A stretch of DNA of 64,000 nucleotides. Source: Pseudomonas entomophila. GTDB taxonomy: Bacteria > Pseudomonadota > Gammaproteobacteria > Pseudomonadales > Pseudomonadaceae. The DNA lies in assembly GCF_018417595.1 (NCBI RefSeq), contig NZ_CP070982.1, positions 4,329,001-4,393,000 of the forward strand. The letters run 5' to 3'. Shown in pieces: positions 41,286 through 50,400 of this stretch (position 1 is the first letter of the stretch; every line of letters begins with the position of its first letter). The position numbers and the translations under genes were made by a program. The notes under the pieces were generated by a model that saw only the letters and a program-made list of their open reading frames with translations, was not told the origin of the DNA and searched no databases.

Positions 41286-43118
41286 ATGCTGTACCGTCGT
41301 TTCGAGCAACTGATCGACATCTTCCGCGAGGCGCCCACCGAGGCGCCTCCCGGCCAGGTCTGGCCGTTCTACCTGTACTACCTGCGCCAGGTGTGGCCGA
41401 GCTTTCTCGCCCTGCTGATCGTCGGCCTGGTCGCCTCGCTGATCGAGGTAGCCATGTTCAGCTACCTGAGCCGGATCATCGACCTGGCCCAGGGCACCCC
41501 AAACGTCAATTTCTTCAGTGAGCACAGCGGTGAGCTGCTCTGGATGCTCGTGGTCATCCTGCTGCTGCGGCCGTTGTTCTTCGGTTTGCACGACCTGCTG
41601 GTGCACCAGACCATCAGCCCAGGCATGACCAGCCTGATCCGCTGGCAGAACCACAACTACGTGCTCAAGCAGAGCCTGAACTTCTTCCAGAGCGACTTCG
41701 CCGGGCGCATTGCCCAGCGCATCATGCAAACCGGCAACTCCCTGCGCGACTCGGCGGTGCAGGCGGTGGACGCGCTCTGGCACGTGCTGATCTACGCCAT
41801 CAGCTCGCTGGTGCTGTTCGCCGAGGCCGACTGGCGGCTGATGCTGCCGCTGCTGGTGTGGATCGCCTGCTACATCGCCTCGCTCTACTACTTCGTGCCG
41901 CGGGTCAAGGAGCGCTCGGTGATCTCCTCCGACGCCCGCTCCAAGCTGATGGGGCGCATCGTCGACGGCTACACCAACATCGCCACGCTCAAGCTGTTCG
42001 CCCACACCGACCACGAACGCCAGTACGCCCGCGAGGCGATCAGCGAGCAGACCGAAAAAACCCAACTGGCCTCGCGGGTGGTCACCAGCATGGATGTGGT
42101 CATCACTTCGCTGAACGGCCTGCTGGTGGTCAGCACCACCGGCCTGGCACTGTGGCTGTGGAGCCAGTCGCTGATCAGCGTCGGCGCCATCGCCCTGGCC
42201 ACCGGCCTGGTGATCCGCATCGTCAACATGTCGGGCTGGATCATGTGGGTGGTCAACGGCATCTTCGAGAACATCGGCATGGTCCAGGACGGCCTGCAGA
42301 CCATCGCCCAACCGGTCACGGTCAGCGACAAGCCCGACGCGCCGGCGCTGAAGGTCAGCCGTGGCGGGGTACGCTTCGACCATGTCGACTTCCACTACGG
42401 CAAGGGCAGCAAGGTGATCGACGCGTTGAACCTGGACATCCGCCCCGGCGAGAAGATCGGCCTGATCGGCCCGTCCGGCGCCGGCAAGTCGACCCTGGTC
42501 AACCTGCTGCTGCGCCTGTACGACATCGACAGCGGGCGCATCCTCATCGACGGCCAGGACATCGCCGAGGTCAACCAGGCCAGCCTGCGTGCGCAGATCG
42601 GCATGATCACCCAGGACACCTCGCTGCTGCACCGTTCGATCCGCGACAACCTGCTGTACGGCCGCCCCGGCGCCAGCGATGAAGAGGTCTGGGAAGCGGT
42701 GCGCCGGGCGCGGGCGGACGAGTTCATCCCGCAGCTGTCCGATGCCCAGGGCCGCACCGGTTTCGACGCTCATGTCGGCGAGCGCGGCGTGAAACTCTCC
42801 GGTGGCCAGCGCCAGCGCATCGCCATTGCCCGGGTGCTGCTGAAGAACGCGCCAATCCTGGTGATGGACGAAGCCACCTCGGCGCTGGACTCGGAGGTCG
42901 AGGCCGCTATCCAGGAGAGCCTGGAGACGCTGATGCAGGGCAAGACCGTGATCGCCATCGCCCACCGCCTGTCGACCATCGCCCGCATGGACCGGCTGAT
43001 CGTGCTGGACAAGGGGCATATCGTCGAGAGCGGCAGCCACAGCGAACTGCTGGCCCAGCGCGGGTTGTACGCGCGGTTGTGGCACCACCAGACCGGTGGG
43101 TTCGTCGGCGTCGATTGA
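41286..43118 (+). CDS. ABC exporter with fused transmembrane and ATPase domains
   Basis: A 610-residue half-transporter with six membrane helices (about 30-330, exporter type-1 fold) and a C-terminal ATPase with Walker A GPSGAGKST, Q-loop MITQDTSLL, the signature LSGGQ, Walker B ILVMDEATSALD and the H-loop IAHRLSTI. It should act as a homodimer. The ATG at 41286 is preferred; GGAG lies 11 bases upstream and an in-frame TTG at 41277 sits too close to it. It belongs to the multidrug/lipid exporter type and the substrate is unknown. It follows ppiA by 51 bases. Confidence 0.92.
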   Translation: MLYRRFEQLIDIFREAPTEAPPGQVWPFYLYYLRQVWPSFLALLIVGLVASLIEVAMFSYLSRIIDLAQGTPNVNFFSEHSGELLWMLVVILLLRPLFFGLHDLLVHQTISPGMTSLIRWQNHNYVLKQSLNFFQSDFAGRIAQRIMQTGNSLRDSAVQAVDALWHVLIYAISSLVLFAEADWRLMLPLLVWIACYIASLYYFVPRVKERSVISSDARSKLMGRIVDGYTNIATLKLFAHTDHERQYAREAISEQTEKTQLASRVVTSMDVVITSLNGLLVVSTTGLALWLWSQSLISVGAIALATGLVIRIVNMSGWIMWVVNGIFENIGMVQDGLQTIAQPVTVSDKPDAPALKVSRGGVRFDHVDFHYGKGSKVIDALNLDIRPGEKIGLIGPSGAGKSTLVNLLLRLYDIDSGRILIDGQDIAEVNQASLRAQIGMITQDTSLLHRSIRDNLLYGRPGASDEEVWEAVRRARADEFIPQLSDAQGRTGFDAHVGERGVKLSGGQRQRIAIARVLLKNAPILVMDEATSALDSEVEAAIQESLETLMQGKTVIAIAHRLSTIARMDRLIVLDKGHIVESGSHSELLAQRGLYARLWHHQTGGFVGVD

Positions 43119-43138
43119 CATCTGTTTCCGTCTGCAGC

Positions 43139-43215
43139 GGCCTTTTCGCGGGCAAACCCGCTCCTACAGGTTTTCCGCCCCCCCCTGTGGGAGCGGGTTC
43201 ACCCGCGAAAGGGCC
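43139..43215. repeat. Inverted REP pair
   Basis: Two inverted copies, 43139-43170 and 43184-43215, with core cgggcaaacccgctcctaca, fill the gap between the convergent ABC exporter and DUF482 genes. They probably act as a bidirectional 3'-end structure. Confidence 0.85.
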
Positions 43216-43229
43216 GGAATAGACAGCCA

Positions 43230-44357
43230 TCAATCCCGACGGTAAGGCAACATCCCCCGCGCCTCCTCGGCATAGGCCCGCACCCCCACCCGCTCCTGCC
43301 CGAGAAAATCCTCCACCGCCCGCCGCAACCCCGGATGCCGCAGGTAATGCCACGACCGCGTGATCACCGGCTCGAAGCCGCGAATCAGCTTGTGCTCACC
43401 CTGTGCCCCCGCATCGAAGCGCTGCAGCCCTTCGGCGATGGCGAAATCCATCCCCTGGTAGAAGCAGGTTTCGAAATGCAGCCGGTCGAACTCGTCCAGG
43501 CAGCCCCAGTAGCGCCCGTAAAGGCTGTCGCCGCCTAGCAGGCTCAAGGCCATGGCCACGTCCCGCCCGTTCTGCCGGGCGATCACCACGCGGATCGCCT
43601 CAGGCATGCGTTCGGCGACCAGGCTGAAGAACGCCCGGGTCAGGTAAGGCACGCGACGGCGCACGGCATAGGTGTTGGCATAGCAGAGGTAGACGAAATC
43701 CCACTGCGCCTCGCTCAGCTCATCACCCTTGTACCAGGCGAATTCGATCCCCTGCCCCGCCACTTGCTCGCGCTCCTTGCGCATCTGCTTGCGCTTGCGC
43801 GAGCTGAGCGTGTCGAGGAAGTCCTGGAAATCCCGGTAGCCACGGTTGCGCCAGTGAAACTGGCAGCCCAGGCGCTCCATCCAGCCCGGCAGGCTGGCGA
43901 TGCTGTCGTCCAGGGCCGCGTCCGTGAAGTTGATGTGTGCACCGGACAACCCGCCCTGCTCCAGATACTCCGGGATCGCCTGCAACAACAGCAGGCCATC
44001 GGCAGGGTCGCCCGCCAGCAGCCGTGGCCCGCTCACCGGGCTGAACGGCACGGCCCCCAGCAGCTTGGGGTAGTAGGCGATGCCCGCGCGCTCGCAGGCA
44101 TCGGCCCAACCCTGGTCGAACACGTATTCACCGAAGGAGTGCCACTTGCGGTAGGCCGGCAGCAGCGCACGCACCTCGCCATCGCGCTCCAGCACCAGGT
44201 GCTCGGCGGCCCAACCGGTGTCGGGCACCACGCTGGCGCTGTCCTCCATGGCCGTGAGGAAGGCATGGCGCAGGAACGGCTGGCCATCCGGCACCAGCGC
44301 GTCCCAGGTGGTCGCCGGCAGGTCGCGCAGGTGGGCAAGGCTGTGGAGGCTGGTCAC
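43230..44357 (-). CDS. DUF482 / FemAB-like GNAT-fold protein (peptidogalycan biosynthesis-type annotation)
   Basis: About 375 residues. The family is recognised by LPATTWDALVPDGQPFLRHA near the N-terminus, SSRKRKQMRKEREQVAGQGI, CYANTYAVRRRVPYLTRAFF, LLGGDSLYGRYWGCLDEFDR and FDAGAQGEHKLIRGFEPV. This GNAT-like double domain resembles FemAB aminoacyltransferases, but no biochemical role is established to my knowledge. The GTG at 44357 is chosen because it gives the family start TSLHSLAHLRDLP; the frame runs to 44414 with an unlikely hydrophobic leader. Confidence 0.85.
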   Translation of the reverse strand: MTSLHSLAHLRDLPATTWDALVPDGQPFLRHAFLTAMEDSASVVPDTGWAAEHLVLERDGEVRALLPAYRKWHSFGEYVFDQGWADACERAGIAYYPKLLGAVPFSPVSGPRLLAGDPADGLLLLQAIPEYLEQGGLSGAHINFTDAALDDSIASLPGWMERLGCQFHWRNRGYRDFQDFLDTLSSRKRKQMRKEREQVAGQGIEFAWYKGDELSEAQWDFVYLCYANTYAVRRRVPYLTRAFFSLVAERMPEAIRVVIARQNGRDVAMALSLLGGDSLYGRYWGCLDEFDRLHFETCFYQGMDFAIAEGLQRFDAGAQGEHKLIRGFEPVITRSWHYLRHPGLRRAVEDFLGQERVGVRAYAEEARGMLPYRRD

Positions 44358-44425
44358 ATCGGCAACTCGCAGGACAAAGAACGCCAGTATTGCCAAACCG
44401 ACCGTGACACTCAAATGACGGCCCG

Positions 44426-44454
44426 TTTACTTCACAACAGTGCCACTGTTTAGA
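44426..44454 (+). promoter_or_regulatory. Porin promoter with a palindromic operator in its spacer
   Basis: TTTACT (44426-44431), a 17-base spacer and TTTAGA (44449-44454) form a plausible sigma-70 promoter for the porin at 44597. Inside it lies a perfect aacagtg-c-cactgtt palindrome (44436-44450) that would place a bound dimer between -35 and -10, a repressor arrangement. The regulator is not identified. Confidence 0.5.
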
Positions 44455-44596
44455 CATTATTCTGTCATTCCCCCCCGCAATACTTGCGCCTGTTTTCCGG
44501 AACCCCAGAACCTGTCTATTCAGGCCTTTTCCGAAGACATGCCAACTTGGGGGCGGGCGCTTGAGCCTCCCCACTTTTTCCAACAGGGAGAACCTT

Positions 44597-45841
44597 ATGC
44601 GTCTTGTTTCTACACTTACCGGAGTGAGCCTCACCGGCATGATGCTGGCTCTGAGTACTCCGGCCAGTGCTGCTGTCGACGCCAAGCTGCTCGAAATGCT
44701 CCGCGCCAATGGCTCGATCAACCAGGCGCAGTACAACGAACTGCAAGGCGACCTGGCAAAGGAAACCAAGGAAAAGGCCGACCAGAAAGCCCAGTCCGAG
44801 CGCCTGAGCTCCTTCGAACAGAAAGTGGCATGGGCCGCCAAGACCCAGATCAAGGGTGACGTGCGCCTGCGTTACGAAGACGTCAACGTCGACAACCCCA
44901 TCGCCCGCAGCGGCAACCAGGACCGCGAGCGCGTTCGTGCCCGTGTCGGCTTCTACAGCGAGATCAACCCGCAGGTCGACGCCGGTGTGCGCGTGGCCAC
45001 CGGCAGCAGCGCCGACGCCCGCTCCACCAACCAGAGCCTGGATAACTACTTCGAGAAGAAATCGCTGTGGGTCGACCTGGCCTACCTCGACTGGCACCCG
45101 ACTGCCATCCCCAACCTGCACCTGATCGGCGGCAAGATGAACCAGCCCTGGGTGAGCATGGGCGACATCATCTGGGACAGCGACATCAACCCGGAAGGTG
45201 TGGCGGTCACCTACAAGACCAACCTGGGCGGCGCCGAACTGTTCGGTAGCGCCGGCCACTACAACCTGAAAGATAACGTCGACGGCGACGGCGTGCAGTT
45301 CAAGCACGACGCCCAGCTGTACCACGGCCAGTTGGGCGCCAAGTTCAACGCGGCCGACACCGTCAAGCTTACCGTGGGCGGCAGCATCTACGGCTACGAC
45401 AATGACAAGGAGTCCGCGGCGCTGCGCTCGCTGGGCAACACCACCAACGAGTTCAACCTGGTGGAAGGCTTCGGTCAGCTGGACTTCACCGGCTTCGCCA
45501 TCCCACTGTCGGCCTATGGCCAGTTCGTCAAGAACACCGAGAGCACCGACGGCAAGGACAAGGCCTGGCTGGCCGGCCTGAAGACCAAGCTGGGCGCCTG
45601 GAGCCTGGACTACAACTACCGCGACGTGCAGCGCAACGCCGTGGTCAGCCTGTTCACCGACTCCGACTTCGGCAACGGCTTCACCGGCTCACGTGGCCAC
45701 AAGTTCAAGGTTGGCTACGAGATCGACAAGAACTTCACCGTCGGTGGCGCCTACCTGATGGCCAAGACCGACTACTCCAACCTGCCGAACAGCGATGCCG
45801 ACGTCGACACGCTGCAGGTGGACCTGGAAGCCAAGTTCTAA
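44597..45841 (+). CDS. Outer-membrane porin (putative porin family, Porin_5-like)
   Basis: A 414-residue outer-membrane beta barrel. Signal peptide about 1-25 (LTGMMLALSTPASA), a coiled-coil-like periplasmic segment (LEMLRANGSINQAQYNELQG to about 75) that may contact peptidoglycan or trimerise, then repeated barrel strands with the arginine-rich RERVRARVGFYSEI and RGHKFKVGYEIDKNFTVGGA. It ends LQVDLEAKF with the C-terminal phenylalanine required for barrel assembly. GGGAG lies 7 bases before the ATG at 44597, chosen over 44561. A strong terminator follows. Solute specificity unknown. Confidence 0.9.
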   Translation: MRLVSTLTGVSLTGMMLALSTPASAAVDAKLLEMLRANGSINQAQYNELQGDLAKETKEKADQKAQSERLSSFEQKVAWAAKTQIKGDVRLRYEDVNVDNPIARSGNQDRERVRARVGFYSEINPQVDAGVRVATGSSADARSTNQSLDNYFEKKSLWVDLAYLDWHPTAIPNLHLIGGKMNQPWVSMGDIIWDSDINPEGVAVTYKTNLGGAELFGSAGHYNLKDNVDGDGVQFKHDAQLYHGQLGAKFNAADTVKLTVGGSIYGYDNDKESAALRSLGNTTNEFNLVEGFGQLDFTGFAIPLSAYGQFVKNTESTDGKDKAWLAGLKTKLGAWSLDYNYRDVQRNAVVSLFTDSDFGNGFTGSRGHKFKVGYEIDKNFTVGGAYLMAKTDYSNLPNSDADVDTLQVDLEAKF

Positions 45842-45866
45842 GCAGTCGCGCCCCTGCGTCGCTCAG

Positions 45867-45907
45867 GCGGGAAATGCCGACCCCATCCGGTATTTCCCGC
45901 TTTTTTT
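45867..45907 (+). terminator. Intrinsic terminator after the porin gene
   Basis: A stem of at least nine pairs, gcgggaaat / atttcccgc, is followed by seven T residues 25 bases after the porin stop. It is the clearest rho-independent terminator of the window. Confidence 0.95.
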
Positions 45908-45921
45908 CTGCAGAATCGTAC

Positions 45922-46025
45922 GGGGCTGCTTTGCAGCCCTTTCGCGGCACAAGGCCGCTCCTACAGGGGAACGCGAACCTCTGTAGGAGCGGCCTTGTGC
46001 CGCGAAAGGGCCGCAGAGCGGCCCC
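45922..46025. repeat. Inverted REP pair
   Basis: Arms 45922-45967 and 45981-46025 are near-perfect inverted copies (ctttcgcggcacaaggccgc then tcctacagg). They lie between the porin terminator and the convergent FabH-like gene. Confidence 0.88.
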
Positions 46026-46037
46026 AGCATTCTCCGA

Positions 46038-47159
46038 TCAGCGCTTGCGCAGCACCACACTACCGATCGAATACCCCGCACCAAACGAGCTCAGCACACC
46101 CAGCGAGCCCTTGGCCAGGTCATCCTGGTACAGGTGGAAGGCAATCACCGACCCCGCCGAACTGGTGTTGGCATAGCGGTCGAGAATCACCGGCGCATCT
46201 TCCTCCGCCACTTCACGCCCCAGCAGCTTCTTGACGATCAGGTGGTTCATGCTCAGGTTCGCCTGGTGCAGCCAGAAGCGCTTGACGTCCGAAGGTTGCA
46301 GGTCGTTCTCGGCCAGGTGCTGGCCGATCAGCTCGGCGACCATCGGGCAGACTTCCTTGAACACCTTGCGGCCTTCCTGCACGAACAGCTTGTCCTGCGC
46401 GCCGATGCCCTCTTCCGCGGCACGGTTGAGGAAGCCGAAGTTGTTGCGGATGTTGTTGGAGAACGCGGTCAGCAGCTTGGTGCTGACGATGTCGAACTGG
46501 TGCTTCGAGGTGGCCAGGTCGGCACGCTCGACCAGCACGGCGGTGGCCGCGTCGCCGAAGATGAAGTGGCTGTCGCGGTCACGGAAGTTCAGGTGGCCGG
46601 TGCAGATTTCCGGGTTGACCACCAGTACCGCGCGGGCCTGGCCCAGCTGCACGCTGTTGGCGGCAGTCTGGATGCCGAAGGTGGCCGAGGAGCAGGCCAC
46701 GTTCATGTCGAAGGCGAAACCCTGGATGCCCAGCGCCTGCTGCACTTCGATGGCGATGGCCGGGTATGGGCGCTGCAGGTTGGAGCAGGCGACGATCACC
46801 CCGTCGACATCGGCGGCGCTACGGCCGGCACGTTCCAGCGCCTGGCGGGCGGCGGCCACGCCCATCTCGCAGAGGATCGACTGCTCGTCGTTGCTGCGCT
46901 CCGGCAGGCGCGGCTTCATGCGCTGCGGGTCGAGGATGCCGGCCTTGTCCATGACGAAGCGGCTCTTGATGCCCGAGGCCTTCTCGATGAAGGCCGCGTC
47001 GGACAGCGGCGCCGCCACGACCTCGCCACGCTCGATGGCGGCGGCGTTTTCAGTGTTGAACTGCTGCGCCCAGGTGTTGAAGGAGGCCACCAGTTCTTCG
47101 TTGGAAATGCTCTGGGCCGGGGTGTACAGGCCGGTGCCGCTGATCACGACGTTGTGCAC
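46038..47159 (-). CDS. FabH-like beta-ketoacyl-ACP synthase III (PA3286-type, beta-ketodecanoyl-ACP synthase)
   Basis: A 373-residue condensing enzyme that, in the P. aeruginosa PA3286 protein, joins octanoyl-CoA from beta-oxidation with malonyl-ACP and so feeds fatty-acid and rhamnolipid precursors. The thiolase-fold triad is intact: cysteine in NVACSSATFG, histidine in WLHQANLSMNH, asparagine in YANTSSAGS. It starts at a GTG with AGGA 6 bases upstream; VHNVVISGTGLYTPA is the recognised N-terminus, while the frame stays open to 47246. It is too long for canonical FabH and carries the family insertion with SGIKSRFVMDKAGILDPQRM. Monocistronic. Confidence 0.92.
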   Translation of the reverse strand: MHNVVISGTGLYTPAQSISNEELVASFNTWAQQFNTENAAAIERGEVVAAPLSDAAFIEKASGIKSRFVMDKAGILDPQRMKPRLPERSNDEQSILCEMGVAAARQALERAGRSAADVDGVIVACSNLQRPYPAIAIEVQQALGIQGFAFDMNVACSSATFGIQTAANSVQLGQARAVLVVNPEICTGHLNFRDRDSHFIFGDAATAVLVERADLATSKHQFDIVSTKLLTAFSNNIRNNFGFLNRAAEEGIGAQDKLFVQEGRKVFKEVCPMVAELIGQHLAENDLQPSDVKRFWLHQANLSMNHLIVKKLLGREVAEEDAPVILDRYANTSSAGSVIAFHLYQDDLAKGSLGVLSSFGAGYSIGSVVLRKR

Positions 47160-47280
47160 GGTCGTTCCTCTGGTCTGGGGCCGGCGCCGGAAGGGCGCAG
47201 GCCAAAAATTGGGGTTCGATACTGGCACCTTGGTACCAATTTGCAATCGTAATAATCCGTATTGGCGAGGGCTTTGCCCT

Positions 47281-47370
47281 CGATCGCGGGTAAACCCGCT
47301 CCTACAGGGACACCACCGACTTCAGAATCGGCAATAAACCTGTAGGGGCTGGCTTGCCAGCGAATGGGCC
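47281..47370. repeat. Two diverged REP-type elements
   Basis: cgatcgcgggtaaacccgct with cctacaggg (47281-47309) and cctgtaggggctggcttgcc with agcgaatgggcc (47339-47370) lie in opposite orientation between hrpA and the FabH-like gene. Confidence 0.75.
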
Positions 47371-47416
47371 GCAATGCGGCCGCAAATTCCTGCAAGTGTG
47401 CCACAAATCAGCGAGG

Positions 47417-50400
47417 TTAGGCTTCCACCAGACTCCACTGCTTGCTCAGGCGCTTGTCGGAAACCGGCACCTTGGTGCCCAACTGCTGACCGAACAACGA
47501 CACCCGGTATTCCTCCAGCAACCAACGGTACAAGGTCAGTTGCTCGTCACGCTTGCCCTCCTGGGCATGCTTGTCGGCCCGGGCCTTGTACTGCGCCCAG
47601 CAATTGGCCAGTTCGCCGCTCCATACCCGGTCCTTTTGCACCTGCGAACCCAGCTTCTCCAGGCGCAGTTCCACCGCCTTGAGATAACGCGGCAACTCCT
47701 TGAACCAGGCGCCCGGCGTCTCACGTACGAAGCCTGGATATACCAGATTGGCCAGTTGTTGCTTGATATCGTTGAGCGCCACCGCCTGGGTCAGGTCGAT
47801 CTTGCCCTTGAAGCGCTTCTGCAAACCATGCCACAGCTTCAGCACCTCCAGCGTCTGGCGCGCCAGGCGCTCGGCATGCTCGGCCCAGTTGCCACGCTTG
47901 CGTTCGGCCAGCGAAGCGAGGCCTGCGCCGTCGCGCGGCAACGGGTCTTCGCCTTCGAGCACACAGCTGTCGAGGCTGGCCAGCAGGATGTCCTCCACCA
48001 GCGCCTCGACCCGGCCCAGCTCGCGGTACAGCAAGCCCAGCTCGGTCAGCCCTGGCAGCTTGCCGCGCAGGAACTTGGCCGGCTCCGCCAGCTGCTGCAG
48101 CAACAGGCGCTGCAAGGCGCGGCGGTGCTGGAATTCAGCTTCGGCCTGGGTCGAGAAGCGCCCTTCGCGCACCGTGCCGTTATCCTCGACCAGCGCCGGG
48201 TACACGGTCATCGACAGCCCGGCGATCTTCTGCTGGGCGGTCTGCGCCACTTGCGAGAACGCCTTGGCCTGCACCGGCTGCTCGGCCTTCTCGTTACGCG
48301 GCAGGGCCAAGGCGGCCTGGCTGGCGGCGGCGAAGCGCGCGGTCAGCTCGGCCAGGTCGCGGCCTTCGCCCAGGAACTTGCCCTGGGCGTCGACCACCTC
48401 GATGTTCATGCGCAGGTGCCCCTCGACCAGGCTGGCGGCTTCGGCCCAGGCCTCGTCGGACACCCGTGCCCCGGTCATGCGCAACAACTCATGGCCCAGC
48501 GCCTGGGGCAGCGCGCCCTGCCCGAAGGCCAGGCGCGACAAGGCCGCCTTGACGAAGTCGGGCACCGGCACGAAGTTCTTGCGCAGGGCCTTGGGCAGGT
48601 TGCGCACCAGGGCGATGCACTTGGCCTCCAGCAAGCCCGGCACCAGCCACTCCAGGCGTTCGCCCGGCAGGTTCGGCAGCAGTGGCGCCGGCACCCGCAC
48701 GGTGACGCCGTCACGTGGATGGTTCGGTTCGAAGTGGTAGCTCAGCGACAGGCGCAGCTCGCCCACCTGCAGGTGGTCCGGGTACTGCGCGGCGGTGACT
48801 TCACTGGCCTCGCGGGCCAGCACGTCTTCCTCGCGCATGATCAGCAGGTTCGGGTCCTTCTGGCTGGTCATCCGGTACCAGCTGTCGAAGGTCGCGGTCT
48901 GGTGGATCTCTTCCGGCAAACGCGCTTCATAGAAGGCGTACAGCGTCTCTTCGTCGGCGAGGATGTCCCGTCGGCGGGCCTTGGCCTCCAGTTCGTCCAG
49001 CTGTTCGAGCAGGCGCTTGTTGGCCGCCAGGCACTTGGCCCGCGACTGGATCTCGCCGCCGACCAGGCCCTCGCGGATGAACAGCTCGCGGGAAGTGGCC
49101 GGGTCGATCGGGCCGAAGTGCACGGGCCTGCGGCCGACAATGATCAACCCGTACAGGGTGATCTGCTCGTAAGCCACCACCTGGCCACGCTTCTTCTCCC
49201 AGTGCGGTTCGAAGTGGTTCTTCTTGATCAGGTGGGTGGCCAGTGGCTCGATCCAGTCCGGCTCGATCTTGGCCACCATGCGCGCATACAGCTTGGTGGT
49301 TTCCACCAGTTCAGCAGTCATCACCCACTGTGGGCGCTTGCGGCCGATGCCGGACGACGGGTGAATCCAGAAGCGGCGCTGGCGCGCGCCCTGGTAGTCG
49401 CCCTCTTCGGCCTTGTGGCCAATCTGGCTGAGCAGGCCGCTGAGGATGGCCTTGTGCATGCGCGGGTAGTCGCACGGCTCTTTGTTCACCGTCAACTGCA
49501 GGTCACGGCAGATCAGCGCCAATTGACGATGGGCATCGCGCCATTCGCGCAGGCGCAGGTAGTTAAGGAAATTCTTCCGGCACCAGTTGCGCAGCGGGCT
49601 GGCGGTCAGCGCCTGGCGCTGCTCCTCGAAACCGCGCCACAGGTTGACCAGCGCGGCGAAGTCGGAATCGACGTCCTTCCACTGCGCATGGGCCTGGTCG
49701 GCGGCCTGTTGGCGCTCCGGTGGTCGCTCGCGCGGGTCCTGCACCGACAGGGCGCTGGCAACGATCAGCACTTCCTGCAAGCTGCCCTGGCGTGCGCCTT
49801 CGAGCAGCATGCGGCCCATCCGTGGGTCGATCGGCAGGCGCGCCAGTTGCCGCCCCAGCGGCGTGAGCTGGTTCTCGCGGTTGACCGCCGACAGCTCCTG
49901 CAGCAGGTTGAAACCGTCGCTGATGGCCTTGCCATCCGGCGGCTCGATGAACGGGAAGGCATCGATGGCGCCCAGGCGTAGGTGCAGCATCTGCAGGATC
50001 ACTGCGGCCAGGTTGGTGCGCAGGATCTCCGGGTCGGTGAACGCCGGCCGGCCGTTGAAATCCTCTTCGCTGTACAAGCGGATGCAGATACCCGGCTCGA
50101 CCCGGCCGCAACGACCTTTACGCTGGTTGGCGCTGGCCTGGGACACCGCCTCGATCGGCAGGCGCTGGACCTTGGCACGGTAGCTGTAGCGGCTGATACG
50201 CGCGGTGCCGCTGTCGATCACGTAGCGGATGCCCGGCACGGTCAGCGAAGTCTCGGCGACGTTGGTCGCCAGCACCACGCGCCGGCCGCTATGCGATTGG
50301 AAGATCTTTTGTTGCTCGGCCGGGGTCAGGCGCGCATACAGCGGCAGGATCTCGGTGTGGCGCAGCTGGGCCTTGCGCAGGATCTCGGCGGCATCGCGGA

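Noticed and set aside
41280..43121. 613-codon frame antisense to the ABC exporter, and similar long antisense frames at 2636-3709, 3678-5315, 28364-29824 and 46134-47252
   Set aside because: The sense frames carry full catalytic motifs; the antisense products are His/Gln/Arg-rich with no recognisable fold.
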